Assembly (NCBI RefSeq): GCF_900129575.1
Contig: NZ_FQWE01000001.1
Location: 434,001-498,000 of the forward strand
Direction: 5' to 3'
Source of the DNA: Flavobacterium segetis
GTDB lineage: Bacteria; Bacteroidota; Bacteroidia; Flavobacteriales; Flavobacteriaceae
Length of the DNA stretch: 64,000 nt
The notes beneath the pieces were generated by a model that saw only the letters and a list, made by a program, of their open reading frames with translations, was not told the DNA's origin and ran no database searches. Each line of letters begins with the position of its first letter. Positions within the stretch are counted from its first letter, which is position 1. This document shows, one piece after another, positions 8,425-17,518 of this stretch. Both the position numbers and the translations under genes were made by a program.

Positions 8425-9051
8425 ATGAAAATTTTATTATATCCTACTTACTTTCCATCAATAAGTCATCTTGTAACACTTGTGCAGTCAGAGAAGGCTA
8501 TCTTTGAAATAGAGGATAATTTTCAGAAACAGACCAACCGTAACCGAACTTATATTTATAGTCCAAATGGAATTCAACTACTAAATATTCCAGTAAAACA
8601 TTCCAAAGACTCTCGACAGAAAACAAAAGACATTAAAATTGAAACTGATTTCGATTGGCAGAAACAACATTTCAAATCTCTTGAAGCTGCTTACCGAAGT
8701 TCACCATTCTTTGAGTTTTTTGAAGACGATATTCGACCAATTTTTGAAAAGAAACACGATTTTTTATTAGACTTAAATTTCGAATCCTTAGAAATAGTCT
8801 TGAAATGTTTGCGAATAAAAGTCGAATATGATAAAACTATTGAATACTTTCCCCAAGTTGCATCAAGTGAAATAACAGATTTTAGAAATTTAGTTGATGG
8901 TAAAAAAGATATTTCTGAATTCACAAAATACACTCAAGTTTTTGATGACAAACATGGATTCATCAATAATTTAAGTGTTCTTGATTTAATCTTTAATGAA
9001 GGTAAATATGCTATAGATTATCTAAAAGAACAAAGAATTATTATCAGGTAA
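8425..9051 (+). CDS. WbqC family protein
   Basis: The 208-residue protein matches the WbqC-like family (PF08889). It has an N-terminal LLYPTYFPSISHL motif, the NRTYIYSPNGIQLLNIPV segment and the FKSLEAAYRSSPFFEFFED box. Some members lie in O-antigen loci, and in flavobacteria this copy usually follows lepB. The enzymatic activity is unknown. It lies 58 bp after lepB, beyond a hairpin, with ATG at 8425. Confidence 0.85.
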   Translation: MKILLYPTYFPSISHLVTLVQSEKAIFEIEDNFQKQTNRNRTYIYSPNGIQLLNIPVKHSKDSRQKTKDIKIETDFDWQKQHFKSLEAAYRSSPFFEFFEDDIRPIFEKKHDFLLDLNFESLEIVLKCLRIKVEYDKTIEYFPQVASSEITDFRNLVDGKKDISEFTKYTQVFDDKHGFINNLSVLDLIFNEGKYAIDYLKEQRIIIR

Positions 9052-9238
9052 TTAGAGATTTAATCCTCGAAATTGCAGTTTAAGATAACCTAAAAACATG
9101 AGTACTCTTTGAAATATAGTGATTTCATCAATTCCACTTATAATCTAAACATCCATTTTTATGTAAAGTAGAATACTCACTTTGGAAATATACAATATCG
9201 AAATTAGAGCAAAACTTCCAGTAAAAAAAAATCGCTTC

Positions 9239-10285
9239 TCAATCATAAGTAATTCGTGCCATAATAGGAAAATGATCGGAGTTTACAAAGTCGGGAAAAC
9301 TTTCAAAGCTTTTCACTGTCATTTTATCGTCAGCGAAAATATAATCAATTCTGGCAGGATAATATCTAAATTTATACGTCGCTCCAAATCCCGTTCCTGC
9401 TTCTTCAAAACCATCTTTCATATTGCCCTTGATATTGCGATAAACATATGAAAAAGCGCTATTATTCATATCACCGCATATTATAGTAGGATAAATAGAT
9501 GACATTTTATGATCTTTCAAAATTTCCGCTTGCTGTTGTTGCTGTTTAAAGGCTTTACTTAACCTATTTAAAAGTCGTTGTGATTTTTGCTGATCAATAG
9601 CGTCAATATTTTCATCAATCTCATTTACGTCGGGCGATATTTTTATAGATTGAAGGTGCATATTGTATACCCTAATAATATCCTTACCTTTTTTAATATC
9701 TGCGTAAACAACATTATTATTGGAGTTTGGAAAAACAATATTACCTTGATTAATAATAGGAAATTTAGAAAAAATAGCCTGACCTGATTTTATTTGTTTT
9801 CCAGTAGTGAAAATGTACCGATGGCGATATACCTTCAAATCAATATTAGCGGAAGGAGCATATTCCTGAATACATAGAATATCTGGATTTTTTTCATTAA
9901 TGAAATCGACAATATCAGAAGGAACATCGTTTCTATCAATCCAATTAAAAACATTAAGAAGTCGCACATTATAACTCATCACCGTAAAATCTTTTTCTTC
10001 TACTGTAAAAGATGGTACCGAAAATTTATAAAACTTATTAATAAAAGTAATTCCTAGAAGTAAAACTAAACCAGATAAAATTAATCTTTTTTTAAATTGC
10101 ACTGCCCAATACATAAAAAACAGAGCATTAAGAACAAAGAAAAGAGGCATAAAAAGCGTAAGTACAGATAATATAGGGAAAGATTTTGGCGCTAGAAAAG
10201 GTAGAGCGTAGGCAATAAAAGTCACAAGAATAAGAACAATATTTAAAAAAAACATTCCTTTATTAAACCATGATAAATTTTTCAT
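9239..10285 (-). CDS. Membrane-anchored endonuclease/exonuclease/phosphatase family protein
   Basis: This is a 348-residue EEP-superfamily protein. Three hydrophobic helices cover about residues 9-85. The EEP fold begins at FTVMSYNVRL and carries ILCIQEY (catalytic Glu), IRVYNMHLQS, IICGDMNNS and the C-terminal SDHFPIMA (catalytic Asp/His). The catalytic domain would face the periplasm. Substrates in this family range from DNA to phospholipids and cannot be assigned from sequence. A poly-Gln stretch (QQQQQ, near residue 245) is present. It is the last gene of the leftward mutL-rhomboid-rhomboid operon, 42 bp after the rhomboid stop. Confidence 0.88.
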   Translation of the reverse strand: MKNLSWFNKGMFFLNIVLILVTFIAYALPFLAPKSFPILSVLTLFMPLFFVLNALFFMYWAVQFKKRLILSGLVLLLGITFINKFYKFSVPSFTVEEKDFTVMSYNVRLLNVFNWIDRNDVPSDIVDFINEKNPDILCIQEYAPSANIDLKVYRHRYIFTTGKQIKSGQAIFSKFPIINQGNIVFPNSNNNVVYADIKKGKDIIRVYNMHLQSIKISPDVNEIDENIDAIDQQKSQRLLNRLSKAFKQQQQQAEILKDHKMSSIYPTIICGDMNNSAFSYVYRNIKGNMKDGFEEAGTGFGATYKFRYYPARIDYIFADDKMTVKSFESFPDFVNSDHFPIMARITYD

Positions 10286-10327
10286 TTTACGATATTTTTT
10301 ATATTGGTTGAAGGCATTTTTGACAAA

Positions 10328-11197
10328 TTACTTACCTACTTTAAACAAAAATTCTTTTTCCTCTTTCGTCAAACTATCATATCCAGATTGACTTATTTTA
10401 TCTAAAATTTCATCAATTTGTTGCTGCGATTTATCTTTAGTAACTATTTTAGAAATACTTTTTTCAACAGGTTTACTGTAATTTTTATGTACTTTTCTAA
10501 AAGGTGTCGATTCTTTCTTTCGAAATAAATTAGTAAAAAAATTTAAAACCGTAGACACAATTTTACTACAGTCAGTTCCATTTTGCAGCAATTTAATAAA
10601 TATAAATCCAAATAAAGCACCAGCAAGATGTGAAATATGACCACCCATATTATCAGATCGAATTTGCATCAAATCAATAAGGATAATGACCGCTGTAACA
10701 TGCCATAATTTTACATTTCCTATGATTAACAAACGCAATTCCATCATGGGATTATAAGTAGTTGTTGCAACTAAAATTGCCATTATTGATGCGGATGCAC
10801 CAACAAGCGGTGCGCTAATATTAAGAATATAGAAAATTAAAATGTAAATGACCCCTGCAAAAATAGCACTTAAAACATACAAACCTAATAATTGCTTTCC
10901 CGTAAAATAAGTCATAAATAATCTGCCAGCAAAATTCAGCACTAGCAAATTAAAAATAATATGCATAATTCCTGCATGAAAAAAAGCATAAGTCAACAAA
11001 GACCATGGTTTCCACATCAAATTAGCTGGATCAGATGACAAACTTACAAATTGAACATAATCAATATTGATTCCTACTAATGACAATAGCCCAAAAAGCA
11101 ACCAAGGTAAGATGAATAAAGCCGCATTCCAAAAAATGAGCATTGTCACTATACCTCCTACTTTATATTGTAATTTTAAGTCGTCAATTATATTCAT
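10328..11197 (-). CDS. Rhomboid family intramembrane serine protease
   Basis: This is a 289-residue rhomboid with six predicted membrane segments. The catalytic serine lies in GASAS (Ser135) and the histidine in GHISHLAG (His190). The HAGIMH motif in the loop 1 / helix 2 region is also present. After about residue 205 there is a basic, lysine-rich cytoplasmic tail of about 85 residues that its neighbour lacks. Rhomboids cleave membrane proteins within or near the bilayer; the substrate is unknown. It lies 24 bp after the stop of another rhomboid gene. Confidence 0.93.
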   Translation of the reverse strand: MNIIDDLKLQYKVGGIVTMLIFWNAALFILPWLLFGLLSLVGINIDYVQFVSLSSDPANLMWKPWSLLTYAFFHAGIMHIIFNLLVLNFAGRLFMTYFTGKQLLGLYVLSAIFAGVIYILIFYILNISAPLVGASASIMAILVATTTYNPMMELRLLIIGNVKLWHVTAVIILIDLMQIRSDNMGGHISHLAGALFGFIFIKLLQNGTDCSKIVSTVLNFFTNLFRKKESTPFRKVHKNYSKPVEKSISKIVTKDKSQQQIDEILDKISQSGYDSLTKEEKEFLFKVGK

Positions 11198-11221
11198 TCT
11201 ATATTCGATTTACAGTAGATT

Positions 11222-11968
11222 TTAATTCCAACGGTTATTGTTGAACTGATTTTTTTTCCAATACCACATTATAATAAAACCAAATAAGGCACCACCAACG
11301 TGTGCAAAATGTGCAATTCCGCCACCTCCAAAGATTGACTTACCAGAAATTCCTAAATATAAATCAACTAGGACGATTCCCGGTACAAAATATTTTGCTT
11401 TAATAGGAACAGGAATAAACATTAGAGCGAGTTCAGCATTGGGAAACATAAAAGCAAAAGCTACAATCGTTCCATAAATAGCTCCTGATGCTCCCACCGC
11501 GGTCCCTATATACGCACTAGTGAAATTATTAAAATCAGACACAGTTAGCACTTCTTGCCAGCCCGTATTAATTTTTCCCTCGCTTAATATTTGTAAAATA
11601 TCTTGTTTTTGAAATCCATTTTCCATCAGCGTGTTCAAACCATCTTGAAAATAATAATAATTTACTCCTGTATGAAGCAAGGCCGCTCCTAAACCACATG
11701 AAATGTAAAAAAATAGGAATTTTTTACTTCCCCAAACACTTTCTAAAGCTGACCCAAAAGAATATAAAGCAAACATGTTAAAGAAAATATGCATAAAGCC
11801 ACCGTGCATAAACATGTGTGAGATTATTTGCCAGTATTCAAAACCTGGATTTTCAGGAAAATACAACGCAAGATATTTATAGGCTACATCGCCTAAAGCA
11901 AGGGTTCCAACAAAAAACAAAACATTTATAATTACTAATTGTTTTACAGTTTCGGTAACGTTTCTCAT
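11222..11968 (-). CDS. Rhomboid family intramembrane serine protease
   Basis: This 248-residue rhomboid has HMFMHGGFMHIFFNM in helix 2, the catalytic serine in GASGAIYG (Ser161) and the histidine in HFAHVGG (His223). A polar insertion of about 40 residues (residues 107-150) lies before the catalytic helix. Its start codon overlaps the mutL stop by 4 bp, indicating translational coupling. It differs enough from the adjacent rhomboid to suggest an old duplication with separate substrates. Confidence 0.94.
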   Translation of the reverse strand: MRNVTETVKQLVIINVLFFVGTLALGDVAYKYLALYFPENPGFEYWQIISHMFMHGGFMHIFFNMFALYSFGSALESVWGSKKFLFFYISCGLGAALLHTGVNYYYFQDGLNTLMENGFQKQDILQILSEGKINTGWQEVLTVSDFNNFTSAYIGTAVGASGAIYGTIVAFAFMFPNAELALMFIPVPIKAKYFVPGIVLVDLYLGISGKSIFGGGGIAHFAHVGGALFGFIIMWYWKKNQFNNNRWN

Positions 11969-13806
11969 ATTGCAAATTTTTTATCTAAATCTTCCACACG
12001 CATCGTAATGAAAGTAGGTTTATAAAATGGGGATACATTGGGATCTTTACAAGCAAAAAGCCCATTAACTAAGTTTTCTTGTTCTTTTTCTGTCAGATGT
12101 GTTCCTGTTTTTACAGCTAAACTTTTAGCCATTGATTTTGCGATCGAATCGTTCTGACTGAAACTACTTTCGGGAATTCCATCTTGTAAATCACTTAACA
12201 ACTGCTCTAAAACGATAGAAACTTCACTTTCTGTTACATTTACAGGAATTCCTGAGATTACGATATGATCCGTATTATTTTCTTCGAAGACAAATCCTGT
12301 GTTCATCAATGACAATTGTAAACCCGAAATAAGTTCCATTTCAGTAGTAGAATAGAACAAATTCAGTGGAAATAATAACTGCTGACTTGATGCTTGATTT
12401 ACAGTCATATTCATAAGAAATTGTTCATATAAAACCCGCTGATGCGCGCGCTGTTGATCTACAATTACCATTCCTGACTTAATAGAAGAAATAATATATT
12501 TTTTATGAATTTGATACGTTTTATGGATTGAATTTTCTACCTCTTCATCTTGAAATAATGAAGAAGTCATTTCTTCGTTTTCAAATGTTATGTGTTGGCT
12601 TTCATTAGGAACTTGATCAAATCCAACATATAAACTTTCCCAACTGGCTGTTGTCTCAGGTTTTTTGTAAGATGAAAACTGCTTGCTTGGTCTACTTTCA
12701 GAAAAGGGATTAAAACTTCCATCTACCTCAATAGCAGGAACCTCTCCGTTTAAATCTTTATAATGATAAGGAGTATCTAAGTTAGAATCTCGTTCAAAAT
12801 CCAGAATTGGTGCGACGTTAAATTGTCCTAAACCATGTTTTATAGAAGCTCTTAAAATAGCGTATAATGCTTGTTCATCATCAAACTTAATTTCCGTTTT
12901 AGTAGGATGAATATTAATATCTATAGTGTGCGGTGGCAAAGTAAGATTTAAAAAATAACTAGGCTGAGTACCATCTTTTAGAATTCCTTCATAAGCTGCC
13001 ATTACTGCATGATGTAAATAACCGCTTTTGATAAATCGATTATTAACAAAGAAAAACTGTTCACCTCTACTTTTCTTTGCAAATTCAGGTTTGCTAACAA
13101 ACCCTTCAATTGTTACTATTTCAGTTTCTTCCTGAACTGGAATCAGTTTTTCATTAGATTTACTCCCAAAAACAGCAACTATTCTATGCCTTAGAGTTCC
13201 TGGTGACAGGTTAAACATTTCGCTTCCATTATGATAAAAAGTGAAATGAATTTTTGGGTGGGCCAATGCAACACGCTGAAATTCGTCAACAACATGCCGG
13301 TACTCCACAGTGTCTGATTTCAAGAAATTGCGTCGTGCTGGAATATTAAAAAAAAGATTTTTTACAGCAAAAGAAGTTCCTTTTGGCAAAACAGCTACTT
13401 CCTGGGAAACAAACTTGCTACCTTCGATTATAATGTAATTTCCAAGCTCCTCTTGATCTTGCTTAGTTTTCATCTCCACGTGCGCAATCGCCGCAATGGA
13501 TGCTAATGCTTCTCCTCGAAAACCTTTTGTGTGTAAAGAAAATAAATCCTCTGCCTGCCGAATTTTAGAAGTCGCATGACGCTCAAAACACAATCGTGCA
13601 TCCGTGACACTCATTCCTAAACCATTATCAATCACTTGCACCAATGCTTTCCCTGCATCTTTTATAATTAGCTTAATATCAGTTGCTCTAGCATCAACTG
13701 CGTTTTCAAGTAATTCTTTCACCACAGAAGCGGGTCTTTGAACTACTTCTCCAGCAGCAATCTGATTCGCAACATGATCAGGAAGTAATTGAATAATACT
13801 CGACAT
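11965..13806 (-). CDS. mutL: DNA mismatch repair protein MutL
   Basis: I place the start at the ATG at 13806 (613 residues), because the family begins with IIQLLPDHVANQIAAGEVVQRP. An upstream in-frame ATG at 13857 would add 17 atypical residues. The GHKL ATPase motifs are intact: ENAVDA, DNGLGM and the TKGFRGEAL box. The linker covers about residues 335-430. In the C-terminal domain the endonuclease motif normally read as DQHA-x2-E-x4-E appears as DQQRAHQRVLYE (residues 450-461). The terminal CPHGRP-type metal motif is replaced by SPFYKPTF. MutL couples MutS to downstream repair steps. It is the first gene of a four-gene operon. Confidence 0.95.
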   Translation of the reverse strand: MSSIIQLLPDHVANQIAAGEVVQRPASVVKELLENAVDARATDIKLIIKDAGKALVQVIDNGLGMSVTDARLCFERHATSKIRQAEDLFSLHTKGFRGEALASIAAIAHVEMKTKQDQEELGNYIIIEGSKFVSQEVAVLPKGTSFAVKNLFFNIPARRNFLKSDTVEYRHVVDEFQRVALAHPKIHFTFYHNGSEMFNLSPGTLRHRIVAVFGSKSNEKLIPVQEETEIVTIEGFVSKPEFAKKSRGEQFFFVNNRFIKSGYLHHAVMAAYEGILKDGTQPSYFLNLTLPPHTIDINIHPTKTEIKFDDEQALYAILRASIKHGLGQFNVAPILDFERDSNLDTPYHYKDLNGEVPAIEVDGSFNPFSESRPSKQFSSYKKPETTASWESLYVGFDQVPNESQHITFENEEMTSSLFQDEEVENSIHKTYQIHKKYIISSIKSGMVIVDQQRAHQRVLYEQFLMNMTVNQASSQQLLFPLNLFYSTTEMELISGLQLSLMNTGFVFEENNTDHIVISGIPVNVTESEVSIVLEQLLSDLQDGIPESSFSQNDSIAKSMAKSLAVKTGTHLTEKEQENLVNGLFACKDPNVSPFYKPTFITMRVEDLDKKFAI

Positions 13807-13859
13807 TAATAATTGTGGATTAAAATTTTTAAGTAATAATTTTTTAGAACTCAGCATTG

Positions 13860-13867
13860 CAAATTTA
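13860..13867 (-). promoter_or_regulatory. mutL -7 promoter element
   Basis: The minus strand reads TAAATTTGC, matching TAnnTTTG. The predicted start of transcription lies near 13855, about 50 bp before the chosen mutL ATG and almost at the alternative upstream ATG (13857). Confidence 0.5.
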
Positions 13868-13913
13868 ATGAATTTCCATCCGCAATGATAGTGTAAGTAA
13901 TCATAATAAAAAC

Positions 13914-13951
13914 AAAAAAACCTACACTATTAAAACAGTATAGGTTTTTTT
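13914..13951 (-). terminator. ribH terminator
   Basis: AAAAAACCTA pairs with TAGGTTTTTT, and the stem extends through ACT/AGT. It is T-rich on both strands and lies just after the ribH stop in the leftward direction. Confidence 0.75.
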
Positions 13952-13972
13952 GATTATTGAGTTTTATACCAT

Positions 13973-14545
13973 TTATTCCTTAAGTTCTAGCGGTAAATTT
14001 TCAATTTGTAACGCTCCTGATGTCAATAAATGTTGATTATCGACTTGGTGCGTAAATGAAGCTTGCTGACGAATATAAGCCATTTTTATCGCTGCAATAG
14101 CTGCTTCAGTACCTTTATTTCCATGGATTCCTCCACTTCTATCTATAGACTGCTGCATTGTATTATCAGTGAGCACACAAAAAATAACAGGAATATCAGT
14201 TTGAACATTCAAGTCCTTTATTCCTTGTGTTACGCCTTCACAAACAAAATCAAAATGTTTAGTTTGTCCTTGAATTACACATCCTATGGCAATAACTGCA
14301 TCAACATTTTGCGTTTGTAACATTTTTTTTGAACCATATATAAGTTCAAAGCTTCCCGGAACGTTCCATCTTACAATATGGTGAGCAGGAACTTGGTTTT
14401 CAAGTAATGCTTCAATTGCTCCTTTACAAAGTCCTTCGGTAATCGTTTCATTCCATTCTGAAACAACAATCCCAAACCGAAAATCTTTCGCGTTTGGGAG
14501 TGTGTTTTTATCGTATTCAGATAAATTTTTATTTACTGTAGCCAT
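13973..14545 (-). CDS. ribH: 6,7-dimethyl-8-ribityllumazine synthase
   Basis: This is a 190-residue lumazine synthase for the penultimate step of riboflavin biosynthesis, joining the aminouracil and the dihydroxybutanone phosphate. Visible family motifs are FGIVVSEWNETIT, VPGSFELIYG, VIAIGCVIQGQTKHFDFVCE and IPVIFCVLTDNT. EAAIAAIKMAY lies near the C terminus, and a 30-residue tail extends beyond the core. There is no FMN riboswitch upstream that I can see. It follows the TPR gene by 104 bp. Confidence 0.96.
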   Translation of the reverse strand: MATVNKNLSEYDKNTLPNAKDFRFGIVVSEWNETITEGLCKGAIEALLENQVPAHHIVRWNVPGSFELIYGSKKMLQTQNVDAVIAIGCVIQGQTKHFDFVCEGVTQGIKDLNVQTDIPVIFCVLTDNTMQQSIDRSGGIHGNKGTEAAIAAIKMAYIRQQASFTHQVDNQHLLTSGALQIENLPLELKE

Positions 14546-14649
14546 TAGAGTCTAATTTTTAATTCAGATTTATTATTTGCACTGTTAAAGATAGCTTTTT
14601 ACAATTAAAAAGGAACTTTCTTGCATCATCAATCTCAAATCCTTTTCTA

Positions 14650-15426
14650 CTATTGAGCTAAACCTATTAAAACATCAATTGAAGCTGCTTCTGGCGAAGC
14701 ATCATAATTATCTTTGATGTCATTAAAATATTTTAAAGCATCTGCTTTATTTCCTAAAGTTAAGGCTACTTTTCCAGCTTTAAGTAAAAAACGAGGCGTA
14801 GTAAAATCATTTTTATTCGACTCAGCAGCTTTTATATAATTGTCTAATGCCTCTTTCGGTTGGTTTTTTTCAGAATAAGCATCGCCTATTGCTCCTTTTG
14901 CTAAAGCACCTAAAACAATATCATCAGAATTAAATTTATTTAAATAATCAATCGCCTCAGTATATTTTCCAGTGTTTAAGTAAGCAATGCCAGCATAATA
15001 ATTAGCTAAATTTCCTGCATCCGTTCCTGAATATTCATCAGCTATTTTCAAAAAACCAAATTTACCTTCAGATCCGTTCAATGATAATTTATAAAGTGAA
15101 TCACTTGATACGCCATCAGCTGCTTTCTGAAAGTTTTGTTGTGCAACAAACATCTCATTTGCAGCCTCCTCTTGTTGTGGAGCAGCAATAAAACGTTGAT
15201 ATCCTAAATAACCAATAGTAAAAATAGCAGCTGCAGCAACTAAACCAATAATAATTTTTTGATTTTTAGCTACCCAGTCCTCAGCTACATTAGCTCCGCG
15301 ATCTAATGTTGAGAATACTTCAGCAGTTGCACTATCTTTTTCATTAATAGCAGTAGCCGTTACTGAATCATCTTTTACTTCTTTATCTTTTGGTGCTTTA
15401 TATCCTCGTTTATTGTACGTTGCCAT
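14650..15426 (-). CDS. TPR-repeat membrane protein (YfgM-like)
   Basis: The protein has 258 residues. A charged cytoplasmic N terminus (about 55 residues) precedes a single membrane helix (IIIGLVAAAAIFTIGYLGY, about residues 58-76). After it comes a periplasmic TPR region with repeats such as NLANYYAGIAYLNTGKYTEAIDYLNKF and AKGAIGDAYSEKNQPKEALDNYIKA. The layout resembles YfgM, a partner of the SecYEG/PpiD secretion machinery, but the N terminus differs, so that link is tentative. It is divergent from recF and has a good -7 promoter element at 15448. Confidence 0.82.
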   Translation of the reverse strand: MATYNKRGYKAPKDKEVKDDSVTATAINEKDSATAEVFSTLDRGANVAEDWVAKNQKIIIGLVAAAAIFTIGYLGYQRFIAAPQQEEAANEMFVAQQNFQKAADGVSSDSLYKLSLNGSEGKFGFLKIADEYSGTDAGNLANYYAGIAYLNTGKYTEAIDYLNKFNSDDIVLGALAKGAIGDAYSEKNQPKEALDNYIKAAESNKNDFTTPRFLLKAGKVALTLGNKADALKYFNDIKDNYDASPEAASIDVLIGLAQ

Positions 15427-15447
15427 TTTTTATAATTTAGTGAAGCG

Positions 15448-15455
15448 CAAAAATA
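15448..15455 (-). promoter_or_regulatory. -7 promoter element of the TPR gene
   Basis: The minus strand reads TATTTTTGCGC, matching TAnnTTTG, 22 bp upstream of the ATG at 15426. Confidence 0.55.
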
Positions 15456-15572
15456 AAATTTTTATTCAAACCCACGCAACAAATATGCTTTAATATTAAA
15501 AAAAAATACTATTACTGGATTTTTATTTTCTAAAGCAAAATAATTACATGAGAAAGTATCTGAAATGTATGT

Positions 15573-15594
15573 ATTATCGATAATTTTCGATAAT
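15573..15594. promoter_or_regulatory. Perfect inverted repeat in the recF promoter region
   Basis: ATTATCGA (15573-15580) and TCGATAAT (15587-15594) form a perfect 8-bp inverted repeat around a 6-bp spacer. The right arm runs into a -7-like AATTTGC ahead of recF. No T run follows, so an operator fits better than a terminator. Confidence 0.45.
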
Positions 15595-15657
15595 TTGCAC
15601 TCTCTTTAAAAAATAGTTTTTAGAACATTAAAATTCTGAACACCAGCACTATAAAAC

Positions 15658-16737
15658 ATGTATTTAAAAAATATTTCACTATTCAACTACAAGAATTTTG
15701 CAGAAGCGACTTTCGACTTCGACAGCAAAATCAATTGTTTTGTTGGAAAAAACGGAATTGGAAAGACTAATGTCCTTGATGCCATTTATCATTTATCCTA
15801 TGGTAAAAGCTATTTTAATCCTCTGGCAGTTCAAAATATTAAGCATAATGAAGAGTTTTTTGTCATTGAAGCTACATTCCATAAGAACGAAAGAGTAGAA
15901 CAAATTATATGCAGTTTAAAAAAAGGACAAAAAAAAATATTAAAACGCAATGGAAAACCGTATGATAAATTTTCAGATCACATTGGTTTCATTCCTTTAG
16001 TAATTATTTCACCAGCTGATAGAGACTTAATCGTCGAGGGCAGTGAAACTAGACGTAAATTTATGGATAGTGTAATTTCTCAATTAAATCCAAATTATTT
16101 ACAACAGTTGATACAATACCAAAAAGTTATTATTCAGCGAAATGCACTTTTAAAATATTTTGCCCTTAATCATGTTTTTGAAAACGATACTTTATCCATC
16201 TATAATGAGCAACTTTCTGTTTACGGACAGTATATTTTTGAAAAGAGAAAAGAATTTATAGAACAATTCATTCCTATTTTTAATAAACATCATCAGGCGA
16301 TAACTGGATCTGAGGAAACTGTACAATTAGTTTATGAAAGTAATTTATCCGAAAAAAATCTATTATTGCTATTGCAAGAAAGTGTAGGTAAGGATCGCGC
16401 ACTGCATTATACAAGTGCAGGGATTCACAAAGATGATTTAGCATTCGAAATTGATCATTATCCAATCAAGAAATTTGGATCTCAAGGCCAACAAAAATCC
16501 TATCTAATTGCGCTTAAATTAGCACAATTTGAATTTTTGAAAAAGCAAAGCGGTGTAAAGCCAATTTTATTGTTTGATGATATTTTTGATAAACTTGATG
16601 AGAACAGAGTTGCAAAAATTATTGAAATGGTCAACAATGATACTTTTGGACAGCTTTTTATAACTGACACGCACCCTGAGCGTACAGAGATCATTTTAAA
16701 ATCAACACATCAAACTTATAAAATTTTTAATTTATAA
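15658..16737 (+). CDS. recF: DNA replication and repair protein RecF
   Basis: The 359-residue RecF is an SMC-like ABC ATPase acting with RecO and RecR in gap repair. The Walker A motif GKNGIGKTN is at residues 30-38, near the N-terminal LFNYKNF motif. The signature motif FGSQGQQKS and the Walker [13 protein letters not shown] follow late in the sequence, then a D-loop and an ITDTH switch. The length is normal for the family. It is first in a rightward run of six genes, and the reading direction is opposite to the TPR gene. Confidence 0.96.
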   Translation: MYLKNISLFNYKNFAEATFDFDSKINCFVGKNGIGKTNVLDAIYHLSYGKSYFNPLAVQNIKHNEEFFVIEATFHKNERVEQIICSLKKGQKKILKRNGKPYDKFSDHIGFIPLVIISPADRDLIVEGSETRRKFMDSVISQLNPNYLQQLIQYQKVIIQRNALLKYFALNHVFENDTLSIYNEQLSVYGQYIFEKRKEFIEQFIPIFNKHHQAITGSEETVQLVYESNLSEKNLLLLLQESVGKDRALHYTSAGIHKDDLAFEIDHYPIKKFGSQGQQKSYLIALKLAQFEFLKKQSGVKPILLFDDIFDKLDENRVAKIIEMVNNDTFGQLFITDTHPERTEIILKSTHQTYKIFNL

Positions 16738-16775
16738 GTTTTATTTATTAAATTCCCCTATTACAAACATGAAAA

Positions 16776-17513
16776 ATGAGCTACTTTTACATAATCAATT
16801 TAAACAAAATCATCTTGAAATTTAATCCAATATTTCTCGCCATCATATCGTTTATAATTTTATCATGTAATGGTCAAGTAGCAAAAAATAGTCAAACGGT
16901 AGACGCTAAAACTTTTTTAGAAAAGATAACAGCGACATCAAATCCTCAAATTTTAGATGTAAGAACTCCAGCGGAATTTTCATCTGATCATATCGATCAA
17001 GCGGTAAATTCTGACTGGTTAGGAAATACATTTGTTGAAGGTACAAGCAAATTAGACAAAACAAAACCGCTATTTGTTTATTGTAAAAGTGGTGTACGAA
17101 GCGGAAACGCTGCAACAAAATTAGAAGAATTAGGCTTTACTAAAATTTATTTATTGCAGGGTGGAATGTTGAAATGGGATGCAGCAGGTTTGTCTAAACC
17201 AAGTACGAAAGTAGTAGGTATGACTATGCAGGATTACAATAAATTAGTAGACTCTGACAAAAAAGTACTAATTAATTTCTACGCTGAATGGTGTGCCCCT
17301 TGTAAAAAAATGACTCCATATATCAAAACAATGCAAACTGAGTTTGCTAATAATGTAACCATTATTCGACTTGATGCTGATAAAAACAAAACGTTAATGG
17401 CTGAAATGAAAATTAGTGAACTTCCAACCTTATTACTTTACGACAAAAAGGAAATGAAATGGAGACAGTCTGGTTTTGTAAGTGAAGCTGATTTAAGAAA
17501 ACAAATACAATAG
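16776..17513 (+). CDS. Rhodanese-thioredoxin fusion lipoprotein
   Basis: This 245-residue protein carries two redox or sulfur domains. After a hydrophobic signal and a lipobox (IILSC, Cys31) comes a rhodanese domain (about residues 42-140) with active-site loop CKSGVRS (Cys103). A thioredoxin domain follows (about residues 146-245) with WCAPC (Cys173/Cys176) and the cis-Pro segment ELPTLLL. It should be tethered to the periplasmic face of a membrane. The pairing suggests transfer between sulfur or persulfide and thiol/disulfide chemistry; this is inference. An in-frame ATG inside the signal could be the true start. It sits 38 bp after recF and 5 bp before the next gene. Confidence 0.9.
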   Translation: MSYFYIINLNKIILKFNPIFLAIISFIILSCNGQVAKNSQTVDAKTFLEKITATSNPQILDVRTPAEFSSDHIDQAVNSDWLGNTFVEGTSKLDKTKPLFVYCKSGVRSGNAATKLEELGFTKIYLLQGGMLKWDAAGLSKPSTKVVGMTMQDYNKLVDSDKKVLINFYAEWCAPCKKMTPYIKTMQTEFANNVTIIRLDADKNKTLMAEMKISELPTLLLYDKKEMKWRQSGFVSEADLRKQIQ

Positions 17514-17518
17514 CTACG

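Noticed and set aside
9182..9451. An 89-codon rightward frame over the end of the EEP gene
   Set aside because: It lies antisense to the conserved C terminus of the phosphatase-like protein and shows no protein-like pattern.
13807..13857. Upstream ATG of mutL as the true start
   Set aside because: It adds 17 residues not typical of MutL. I kept the start at 13806, although the promoter position leaves the longer form possible.
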